From Apostichopus japonicus (lineage: Eukaryota > Echinodermata > Holothuroidea > Aspidochirotida > Stichopodidae): a stretch of DNA of 64,000 bases. Shown here one piece after another: positions 10,589-22,500 of the stretch. The notes beneath the pieces are model-generated. The model was not told the origin of the DNA. It saw nothing but the letters and a program-made list of their open reading frames with translations, and did no database searches. The stretch lies in the NCBI RefSeq assembly GCF_037975245.1, contig NC_092564.1:5805484-5869483 (forward strand). Reading direction: 5' to 3'. Each line of letters opens with the position of its first letter. Position 1 is the stretch's first letter. The translations under genes were made by a program, and so were the position numbers.

Positions 10589-13500
10589 CTGTGAAATATA
10601 AATATAATAACACACATGGTTTCAGGGCAATTCTAGCAAATAAAGTCTCTTTCATTTTAAGTATTACCATGGGAAGGGCACATTATGCAGCTGGGAGGTA
10701 AAGTTGCTTCTGGCATTGTCACCATGTTTTGTAAGTAAATATTACGAACGTCACATTTGGAATACATTTGGGGAACCCGTGAAAGGTGATTGTTTCTCCA
10801 GTGGCATTTACTGCACTACCTAATTACTCATTGCCTACATATTTCTCAGGACTATTTAGCTTAACTTCCTCAGTAGATAGAAACGAAAGTATTAAACTCT
10901 AACCATGAGCTATGTACTAATGCAAAACTTAGGCTGCAATATAGTTAAATTTTGTCTTACCAATTACACTGACATATTATCAAGTGAACATACAATAAAA
11001 TTTCAAGCTGTCAGTGAGTGAAGTTCCTACTTCAAGTGATGGTTGGACAGTTGCTGAAATTTTGGTCCACATTAACAATTTTTTATCAATATTTATGTGG
11101 AGTTCTCAATGCCTTTACAAGGCATGAAAATACCACTTTCAGCCCATCATTTGCAGGGGGAAAGAAGTTAATTTTGTCTAGATGGGGATCAAACCAAGAA
11201 CTAGACCGTCCAGTTGGCCCAACATTGTGAGTGTGTGCCTGCTTAAAAATTCCTTTTCTGTACGTCCTACTCAGAAGTGCATACTGTGTTACTTTAGATC
11301 ACACCTTAGTTCATTCGATTCCTCATCAAAATGTGAGAAATGTGAATTACCCCAGAGAATGTTGAAGTCAAAGATGGGAATTTTTACAAAGTTAAAAGAC
11401 AAAATCTCACAACCAGTACAGGAGTCCACTAATGAATTTAATTAGAATACTAATGAATATTTTGGGACGTTATGACAAAACTTACTTCTCTAAGTGCTTG
11501 CTCTCGAACTTCTGGGTGAACTAACTTAAAGCCGAGTTTAGCCAGTTTGGATCCGTCAAGGTGGAGGTGTTTGTTGTACAGGAGTTCCTGTGGATGAAAG
11601 AAAAGTGAAAGCAATCCTTACGTTATTCATAGCAGAGATTGTTTTGTCAAATGTTCTACAAAATTGTATGCACACACATCACATATCTCCCCTCCCTCCT
11701 GGATCCCCCCCCCCCCCGCCTCAACCTCCATAGAAAATTCTATGGGGCCTCGATATACCAAGTATGAGATTTACCAAAACTGAAGTTATTTTGTTGAGTT
11801 AGTTCAGTCAGTTATCCAACCAGTTTAGTCTCAAAACCACCGACGACCGTCAATTACCCTTGTCCTCCACCAATAACACTGGCAACTGAGAACTCACTTA
11901 GAGGTATCTACATTTTAAATTTGAGATGCACCACTTTGGACTTATTTAATCTGACTTTTAACATGTTACTCTAATTTCAACCAGGCATTCTACAAAATGA
12001 CTGAGTAAGAAGAGTTTTTCAAGGCTTTCAGATTTGACCACTTCTAACCTCAAGTGACCTTTGACCTCCACCATGACTACTAGAATGCGATCATTGATTA
12101 AGTTGAACCTATCACTTAACTATAGGGGGCACAAAAGCAGTACTTGTTGAGTATTGCTTGTTAACAAGGTTTTCATATGGTTTAGCCAGTGGTGACCTCA
12201 AGTGACCTTTCAACTCCACTAAGACCACTAGAAGGCTACCACGCAATATGGGACAACTACCATTTGACAATGGGATCCACCAAAATATTAACTTTAGAGT
12301 AAAAATCTGCCTTAGAAAGTGTTCATATTTTGGCCACTGGTGACAAATTCCTGGTTGACCTCCACCGATAACAAAAGGGAACAAAGAACTTCCTAAGCCA
12401 CATCTGCACACCAAACATGACGTTCATGAAAGCCATTCATGTTAACAAGCCATGTTAACATTTCATTTCATTTCATTTATTTGTTTTTCACAACATGCAT
12501 TTAAACGTTTACAAATAACATGAAGTAGTAGTGAATAATACATGAAGTGAAGGAAGCGGAACAAAAAAACCCTTGTGGGCTTGACGGGGTGCTCCGCTCC
12601 CTAAAATACAGAGAAAGAGACCAATCAATGTACAACAAAGCAAAATACACAATTTCATACAAAAGGACAATATGAACATAACAAATCAATAACACCCCCC
12701 CCCCGGAAAAATGTACATGTACACACGCAACTACCATCCACGCACAAACCATCAGATGTACATCCACAAACCATCAAGATCCCATAGATTTCTTCATGCC
12801 TTATGCAAGGAACCAAAGAGGAAGTGAGAAATATATTCACAAATTTAAAATTTTCTTCAAGAAGGCAGAAGATATATCTGCATGTCACAAACCTGGTCTA
12901 AGTAAGGACTGAGAGGGGTGTGTTGTATCTCTTCTCTCTTGCAGAGTTCCGACCAAGGGAGGATGTGTTTGTCGTTCGATTCCTCGACTGCGTCACTTAA
13001 ATTCAGCTGAAAGTTTGAAAAGATGAAATCAAGAAGACTGAGTTAATGCCCGCCCCAATAGCATCCTCCCTCCTGAGGAATCATGACTCTGTATTATATA
13101 AATATCCGTTGACTTTAGAAACAGTTTTTGTGATACATGAATATGAGTTGAAATGTGGTTGACCTTTGAACTGATGCTCTAAACTCGACTGTTAACAATA
13201 GAACGACAAGAGGGAACTGCATGCTTTGTTTAATGTATACAATCAGTCAAGTTTGACCACCTATTTTAGTTTCATCTTTCTCTGTCTATGATGCATTTAC
13301 AAATATTTGATATGGATATATTTCTAACGGAAAGTGACGCCTAATTTGATTCAGAGAGAGCAAGACCTACCTTTGCCAAATTAGACATGACACTTCCAAA
13401 GTAATCATGTTCTATTTGAAATATATCACAGACCAGCTTGGTGATTGAGCCTTGAGCTGTAAGAGATAAATAGTGAAATATTTCATAAAATATACATGAC

Positions 13501-16500
13501 ATAATAATACATTGTATCTCATGTAAACAAACTGGCTGGTTAGCTCATCTTCAAATTACACACACCGGTATTTCTAATGGACCAATAAGTTTGGATTGTC
13601 TACACTGCAAAACTAATGACAAGCCTTTTGTTCATGATTTCAGTTATATACTGATGCAAACATAATTTTCCTTAACTGAAATCAAGACATCACTTGATTT
13701 CTGGAATTGAAGTAATCCCTTCAATGGGACTTTTGACTTTATGCTGTGACTTTGCAAATGCTAAAATTAAACACATTTCAGCTGATTGGGTATAATTACA
13801 GAGATGGGATATCACGCAGATACTAGAAAAGCAAAATTTTCAATAACGCTTTTCAGTGTAAGAGGCCCCTCGAATGAAGACAAAACCTTCACACATTAAA
13901 CAATTCCGCATACTTCATTTGTTGAAGTAAGCCAGTTTCACTATCACTTTTTGTCCAATAAAATTCATGGAATACAAATAATCATTGCCACTCCATTCTA
14001 CACAACAGAGGATAGAAAAGACACATGTGAACAATCCAAACCCATATTATCGTAATTAAATTTTGTCTTCTTTCATAGTTCTTTTCTTTCATTTCTAAGA
14101 AAGTTCTCCAAAGACATTCAAAATGAACGTTTATTGTGTGTAATCTCTGTGTGCCACAGCGATGTTCGTTCACCTCACTTTGAGTCTCCAGAAATCCATC
14201 GCCATCAACAAGTTGCCACATTCAGTTTCTATGAATCATTTCAAATTGTATGGCCAGCCCATTATCACGTATTATAGACAATATTCTATTTATCATCAAA
14301 AAGTAACAGTACTATTTAAACATTCTGTGTACTAAAACTACTATGCATCTTTTCATTTGCACAGCAACTTGGCTATCTAGTGCAACAATTCTGGTTATCT
14401 TTAGTAGCAGTTTTGCTATGTGAAACACCACCCAACCATCCCTGTAAACTACTACAATCGCTTCACCATTGGGATAAATTACTAATTTACGATGCAGAAA
14501 ACTAGATTTGTTTGAGACACTGTCCTGCAAAGCAGTCTCAATTAATATCCAGCTGACATCCGACTAGGGACAAATTTCTCAGGAGACAGAAGTCATGATA
14601 AAGAGCCTAATGATACTAATGATAAGGAGCCTTTTGATAACTGAGATGTTATCCCTTTATGGATAAACATGTTTCCTTGGCAACCAAATGTGAACAATGA
14701 AGGGACAAAATCGATGTGTTATCACAGAATTTTGTTCCTCAGAAATAGTCTGTTTTCATCCATACTGGGTGTTTTTTTACGTTATGCCATGAATATAAGG
14801 TCTGAGGATGTGTAACAGGCCTTGTTGATACCTGTCGCACAACTATAGAAAGCTAAGAATGAACTTTGGACCAGTAGTTACTATCATTTGTCAGGATGTG
14901 TTTCATCAACGAGACCATACATAACTGTGTTAATAATAATAATCATAATAATATATTTTATAAAGCGTAAAACCCACAAAAGTGCTCTAAAACGCTATGT
15001 AACAGTAAAAAAATATATGACACATAATATGTAGTAAAACTGCAGAATAAAATACAATATAGATGAGCATGAAGAATAAAAAGCATGTACGTTTGACTGT
15101 GTTGGAGTACTGCACATGAATAGAGTTGAATACACAGTTTATATATTGCAGTAATGCTGTCTAAAAAGGTAGGTTTTCAGCTTTGACTTGAATGTTGTTA
15201 GACTAGAAACAGTTCTGAGTTCAGCTGGAGGCTCATTCCAGAGGCGTGGCCCAGCCACGCAAAATGCTCTCTTCCCATAACTGTGTTGTGGCTGCACATT
15301 AATTTTAAGTAGTATGCAAATGGTATTGGAGGTGTCAATGATTTCTTTACACCAGATACTAGGGTGTAGTGTTATCATGAGAGTAGTAGTAAAAATGTGC
15401 ACTATTGTAAGAATCCTCTGAAAACCCACTTCCTATGTTCACTCAAGGAACCCCTACAGTTGTTGTAAAATGAGACATCCTTTTCCTGCGTTTGTAATAA
15501 CAGTGAACTGAAAGTAGTGCTTTCGTGAAATGAACAAGAGTTTCTGTTGTTTTCAAAGTTTACTCTGCAAACTGAAATTGACAGATGTAACAGAATTATA
15601 ATGAAAATGTGTTAACGTTCTGAAATGGACGGGAAGGTGTCATAGAACGATGATTTACAAGGGTGCCCTTGGTGGAAAAATAGGTTACGAAAATATCTTT
15701 CGTTGGTCTAAGAATGTTTCCAGACGTCTAAACATTTATCTACAGTACGCACAGCATGCTGACCGAGATCGATTATGTAATTTTTTATGTAAGCATGAAG
15801 TCAATAGTACAGGTAAGTCATGAATTCCGAGCATCAATTTTGAAGTATGGTCGGGGTCATCTCTCAGTCCTCATGAAAGATTCTGTATCGTGGGCCTAAA
15901 AGTTTGCAGACCACTGCCTTAAAAGAGAGTACATCTAACAGTTACATCTTGCTGTTTATTTGGAATTTATTCCTCCTCACCACCTCATATCATCCCCCCC
16001 CCCACACCCCTTCAAACCCCTCCCATCTATGCAACTGTCAGCCATTTTGATTTTCAGTTCCAATTAGGTAGTATGGAAGTTTAGCTATTACCTCAAGATC
16101 GATCAAGCAGTTAGACCAGAAATTGGTCTAAACATAGCACTGTTCATGAGTAGATAATAACAAGTCATGCTCTGACACACACACATACATACACAGTCAA
16201 CCATCTGTCCCAATTAGTGTCATGTTACAGTTCAATTCACAATTTTTTGGAAAACCTAATTAACATTCAGAGAGAAATCTGTCACTTTCGTTAACAGTTA
16301 GGAACATAACACATTCCCTATTGGTGTATGTAATTAAAGTAAAACTGAGTTTACCTACAATTGAGTTAATTTGCTTCAGTATAGTTGAAAGCAGGACGGT
16401 CATGTATTTTCACTTTCGACATAGCAATCCGGGTTAAAAGCTGAGACCAGATGGCTCAAGGTAACCACAATGCACACTTGCAAGAGTTGTGTAACAAGTC

Positions 16501-19500
16501 ATGACATTAGATTTCAAGAGTGATGCGACTCGTACAAGTTTGACAAATTCTCCCCCCCCCCCCCCCACGAGATCATAAAGTGACCCGAATCCACGACTCA
16601 ACTTGAGACAGGAAAATCTCTGGCAAAGCTTTGGCTTGACCCTCACTTGACCGACATGACTCTCTACAACTTTGACTGGCACTGACCACGGTACATGTAT
16701 ATGTTCTGTTGTGATATTCGACAGCTCATGAGAAACTGCTCCGGATGTACACAGTGATTAAAAAAGATGCATGTGTTTTCTGTAATCTTGTGAATTAATG
16801 AGAAATGTGGCTAATGTCGGCCAAATTAGTACATTCAGTACTTTCAAAGTCCTCCAGGACACCTAACAATACATCAACTTCTAATCCCACGCTTCCTCCA
16901 TTGGAAGGCTTCTAGCAGACACAAGTATCACTCAAAAAACAACCAGGCAACTTGTCACGATTTAAAGAGGCAGCTGTGAGCCACTTACTAGATTCTGATT
17001 GGTCGACGATGTTGTAAATCTCTTGAGTCTGTCCGTGTTGTAGGATGTACCAAATGGCCCGACAAACGTCTTCGACGTGAACGGTATTCATGTTCAGATC
17101 TGCGGTCCAGAGCAACTAAGAAAAATTATAAAAAAAGAGTAAATCAAGAACTGAAAACTGGGAAATTATAAAAATGCATTTGGAAAGAGTAAAAAGAGAT
17201 TTGTTGGTTACAACTGGATTTGAACCAGTGGGCACAGAATTACAAGTCTTAAGACTTGTAATTCTGAGACCACTGGTTCTACCTACCAAGATGAAAGGAG
17301 AATTATAGGTCCGAATTGGACACACAAAACCGAAAGCAGAAACCAAAAAATTATGAATACTCTCACCATCTCTCAAATGCTTTTTTTTCATTTCTATCCT
17401 ATTAATCAATCATTTGCTTCCATATTTTACATAAAGAAGTTGGCTTTTGCAAACAACTCAACAAACTAATGAATCACTTTCAAGAATGGGTACAACCTTG
17501 ACCCTAGGTCTATAATGGTGAAAAGAAGAAGGTAGAATAGCTGAAATCTTCCTATTACTTGTTACAGCTGTGCAAAAATGCAATCTATGCAAAAAGAAAA
17601 TCAAGTATTTCAAGTCGAAAATTATAAGGTTATAATTATAAAGTTATAAGGATATGTCTACTGCAAAGTTTACAAGCAAAGAAGATATCTTGATTTGGAG
17701 AAAACAAAATTCTCCCCCAGAATTGCCTCTTCAAAAGCTAATAGAAAATTAAAAATAATTGAGCACTCCAACAAGTTTTCCCCATGCCATCTCTCTCAAT
17801 AAATGTTCTACAAAAAGTTCATTATGCCACTAACAAAACTAATATTCGATGACTATTACACTAGTAAAGCAAAATAATAAACAAACATCTGACTAGGAAA
17901 TTATCAAAACAATTTGAAAGATAATTACTGATTCCTGAGGTCATTGGTTTCAATTCCTACTTTATTCTTTCAAACTGAATTCTGTATTTGCTAGAAACAC
18001 AATAACCTTGCATTTGCTTGGTTTTCAAGAAACACTTGGTAGTAAGTTTCGATATTTTTACAGATTAGAAATTAAACACATGGTAAATATTATCACCAAA
18101 ATCGTTCCTTGGGACATGAAGCTGTTACCAAGAGGCAAGTTTTACATAACAGTTTGTGCTCATATTATGAAACTGACAAATATATGAATGAAAGCCTGAA
18201 GCATTTAAAGCAATTTATGACTACATGTGTTCTCAGCAAAAATGTCTTACAATTTCATTCTGTTGTTGGTGCCTGACTTTCATATTACTTTACCATACTA
18301 AGATAAAGCGATGATTTGGGAAGTAATATGACTGATGCCATCAGTTCCCAATTAGTAGATATCCCATTTGGACATGTGCACACTTTAATGATGGATACAA
18401 TCAGTCATTTCTCAGTTATCAAGATGGTATTTGTATAGTATAACATGACTGATGCATTCAGTTTTCTGTACGTTACTTCCATCAATTATCTATAATGTAC
18501 CTCAATGGATATATATTTATATATGTATGTACAGCTAAACAAGACCATAGGCGTAGGAGCCTCATTTGATTTGGGGGGGCTGTAACGACTTGCCCGAAAA
18601 ATATAACCAAAATTTTTTCGCGCGCTCCGCGCGCGTTCTACATGTTAATGTGCATATCATATAGGCATCCATCAGTTACTACACCTGCCAATAACATAAA
18701 ATCATTTTTCGTGTTATTACCCTTCTATATTGGTTATAATTATTGGGCAAGTCCTTACAATAATAATGATAATAATATCAGTTTAACCATTGAAAAACAC
18801 ATTGCAAATTATTATTCTTTTTTCAGTAGGTGCCAGTGGCGGAGCGAGGGGTATTGGGACAGGGGGGGGGGGAAGAGAATGGGTCTGTAGGGGTGCTTTT
18901 GACACTATCTAAGCGGAGCGCCACCGCAGGTTGGCGCGGAGCGTACAGAAATTTTTGAGTAAAGATACTCCCTAGATCGCCGGAAATGACCCTTTCCGGG
19001 CCTTGCTAATTTGCAGAAAAATGAAGGATAAATAAGTGTCATCGCCATTTGTCAGAAAATTGCACCAACAAAATGTGAAAAATGTCAATAGGTATTTGAG
19101 AGCGCAATAAAAAAGTCGATAATCGCGAATAAGAAAAAAGTGAAAGCTGAAAAGGGCGCCAGCAGTCCATTTGAGTCCGTCAGGGGTCATCGCCCATGGA
19201 CGCTCTGCCACTGGTAGGTGCCCGAAAAATTCTCAGCATATTGCCCAAATTTTCACCAAAAAAATTGGAAAAAAATGCAAACTATTATTCTTTCAGTAGG
19301 TGCCCGAAAACATTCTCAGCATATTGCCCGAATTTTCACCAAAATATTTGAAAAACACATTGCAAATTATTCTTCTTTTAATAGGTGCTCGAAAACTTCT
19401 CAGCATAGACCTATTGCCCGAATTTTCACCAAAAAATTGAAAAACACATTGCAAATTATTATTCTTCCAGTAGGTGTCCGAAAAATTCTCAGCATATTGC

Positions 19501-22500
19501 CCAGATTTTCACCAAAAAAATTGAAAAAAATGCAAATTATTATTCTTTCAGTAGGTGCCCGAAAAAATTCTCAGCATATTGCCCGAATTTTCACCAAAAT
19601 ATTTGAAAAACACATTGCAAATTATGATTCTTTCAGTAGATGCCCGAATAATTCTCAGCATATTCCCGAATTTTTACAAAAAAACCCCCAGAAAAACATA
19701 TTGCATATTATTATTCTTCCAGTAGGTGCCCGAAAAATTCTCAGCATATTGCCCGAATTTTCACCCAAAAAAATTGTTGGGGGGGCTGCAGCCCCCCCAG
19801 CCCCCCCGCCTCCTACGCCTATGAACAAGACTGACTCAATCAGTTATCTGTCAGGTAAACCCAAACGATATATGCTATGTAAACAAGACTGACTCAATCA
19901 GTTATCTATAATGTACCCCAATGGGCTATGTACAGCTAAACAAGACTGGCTAAATCAGTTATCGGTTGGGTAACCCAAAAGGATGTGTGTACATTTTGAT
20001 ATGACTGATCCATTCAGTTACTTGTGAGTTATACCAATGGATATGTACACAGTTAAATATAACTGACTCAATCAGTTATCAGCTAGGTATCACAATATGT
20101 TAATAGTTATATGACTGACACAATCAGTTGATGCTCAAATAATACCATATCCTCCTACCTTCATTTTTTCCTTCAACTCTCTGTACACGGCACCTACGAC
20201 AAGCCTTGGTGCTAAAGAAAGTAAAAAAAATTAAAGAATAAAGGTCAAAGTGAGGTCGCTCAAACATTCATATCAGCACTTCATGATGAAACCAGGTGTT
20301 GACGCATGTTCTACATTTGTATTTACACAATCCTCTCCAATACTAAGTAAGACCTAATTTAACCAAACACATACGCATTCTTTTAACGGAAGTGTAGTTT
20401 ATGATAAAACCAGATACCAGCACGTCCCGGACTCCTTGTCAATAGATTCAATCACTATTCAAGATTGTGCTATTTAAATCAGTTGTTTAGTTCAAATACA
20501 AGTTTATGGAAATTTTAACAAACCTACCAAGTATAATAAATTTTTTCGTTATTGACATCAAATTTGACAATTGACGTGCATGTTGTTTAGGATTTTAGTG
20601 AGGTATAATTACATTTACTAAATGCAATCCCAAAAATATGTTTTGATCAACAGTGATTTATCAAAATCACAAGGGGAAAATAAGAGAGAAACTACTTTAA
20701 TTCTTATCCAAGTGGAAGAGAGTCATGTTTCTTTTCTGACGTAACCAGAAAAGAGCTGTTTGGCACAAATCCATTATGGATAAGTAAGATTTAGTTTGTT
20801 AAAACCCGATGCAAACAGAAGCTATCTGGTTACAATCAGGTATCATGTGTTGGTTACAAACAGGTGTCGTATGACCCATCCTTGGTATCTTTTTAGAGGA
20901 GGGGGACGGTGAACAAGAGGAGAGGGGGTCGAGTTTCAACATGACCTGCCAAATATAAATGCTGTGCTTTCATATCATGTTACCACAAATGGATTTAATT
21001 TTAACTGTTATTCAGGAATGCAAGAAGGAAATAAATGCCATCTACGATTGCTTTTATCAGCGAAAACACAAACAGGTGCTAGTGTTACCGGTCTCAGAGT
21101 TTGTTGGCAGTTAGTTGCATTGATATTTCTTAATATGATGAATCAAAGGAACTGTTTGTCATTTTCATAAATCTTGCTAAACTCTCATCTATATATTTGT
21201 CAGAAATTTATGATTGAATACTTAAAGCCAATCTCTCCTTGCATTTAGGATGGCACTTTTCATGTTATCCATGCTTATAGCCCTCACTGTATATGAACCT
21301 GTCCAGAAAATGACCAAGAACGTGAACAGAATACCACATGGTAGTAAGAAATGGTAAACTTACTGAGACCGGTTCTGTCTCCAATACCGTACACGATAGC
21401 AGGCCGAAGAAGGATGTAATTTAACCTGCGGAGTCAAAGGAGAAGGGAAGAGATTTTAAACGTTAAGTTTTCTTGATTTTCAGAGCAGATGGATGAACTG
21501 TCTCTGTACAGCTTATCCCACACCAGGAAGTCAGTTTCACTCCACTGAAATACTGTACGTAGAAGAGTGTTATACCCAGGTATGGATCTCCTTAATCCCA
21601 TGTTTTAGTCAGTTGCTTCATGAATTGAAAAAGTGGGAGAGGGTGGGGGATAGAGTGGGGATAGTGTGACGGCAACACCAGATATCAACCCAGTCAAAAT
21701 TTCTTGGCCATTGGCATAATTTGTCTTCAAGGTTTCGATGGATTGATAGCTGTCTAATGTCTCAAACATTTTGAGAATAACTCTTGTTTTACTGGCAATA
21801 TTTTAACAGAAGATTTTGTATTTAATCATGACAGCATGACTCCATGACAGCTACAAACCAATTGAAAGGTATGAGAGATGAAGGGAGGGGTGGAGGAAGG
21901 CTAGGTGAGAGTAGGGGTGGGGGAGAGTAGGCTGATATGAATAACAAAGAATTCAGCTCCTGTACACCATACCTAGTTTATATTTTCATGCACTTAATCT
22001 ACAATATATGTAGGTTAAAAGATTCAACCCTGGCATAGCAAGATTGAGAGCATACTCGGATTAACTTGAAACAATCTACGGATAAGCTTTGGACTAATTA
22101 CCTAGATTCCTTAATTGAAATTTGAGCCCTTTATCAACAAATCCCAAGACACAGAGAGTAATAACACCAGTAACTCGCATAGGATTGTCTGTTGTTATGA
22201 CTTTAAACAAAAAAAGTTAAACATTTTATTTTCTTGTGAAAACAAGTTTACACATTTTTACCCTTCCATCTTTGCAAGTTCTTCTTCTAACTGCATTTTG
22301 TACTTTGCGATACCTGTCCACGGCGATACTTTGGAATCTTCTCTGCTAGCTTTCTGAAAGGTAAAGCAGTCACAATTTATTTATGAAGCAAGGAACCAAA
22401 GAAGGGGGAGATAAAATAACAGTCATGTTAAAGTTAGTTTACAAGATTAGTCAAAACAAACCAACAGCTTATCCAGAGAGAACCTCTCTCTCCTCTCCCG

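Larger units (their letters stand above)
18546..19823. mobile_element. hAT-type non-autonomous element, 1278 bp, host of a nested element
   Basis: Ends are CATAGGCGTAGGAG and its exact inverse CTCCTACGCCTATG. AACAAGAC flanks both sides (18538-18545 and 19824-19831), an exact 8-bp duplication. Inside is a tandem array of an 80-90 bp unit (TAGGTGCCCGAAAAATTCTC onward) and GC-rich subterminal blocks. No transposase is encoded. A second hAT-type MITE is inserted within the array. Confidence 0.9.
18308..20139. repeat. minisatellite, unit about 60-75 bp, split by a transposon
   Basis: Degenerate units share GACTGACTCAATCAGTTA then a variable part such as ATGTACCCCAATGG and TATGTACAGC. Three to four units lie at 18308-18545 and about six at 19824-20139, separated by a hAT-type element. 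Each core is a small palindrome (ACTGA...TCAGT), and several contain TGACTCA. Confidence 0.8.

Noticed and set aside
10368-10601. Plus-strand open frame over the last exon of the SDR-like gene
   Set aside because: It is the antisense shadow of exon 14, which has proper splice and stop signals on minus.
19218-19892. A 224-codon open frame on plus, the longest in the window
   Set aside because: It runs along the tandem array of the hAT-type element and translates to repeats of the array unit; no protein family resemblance and it crosses the transposon end.
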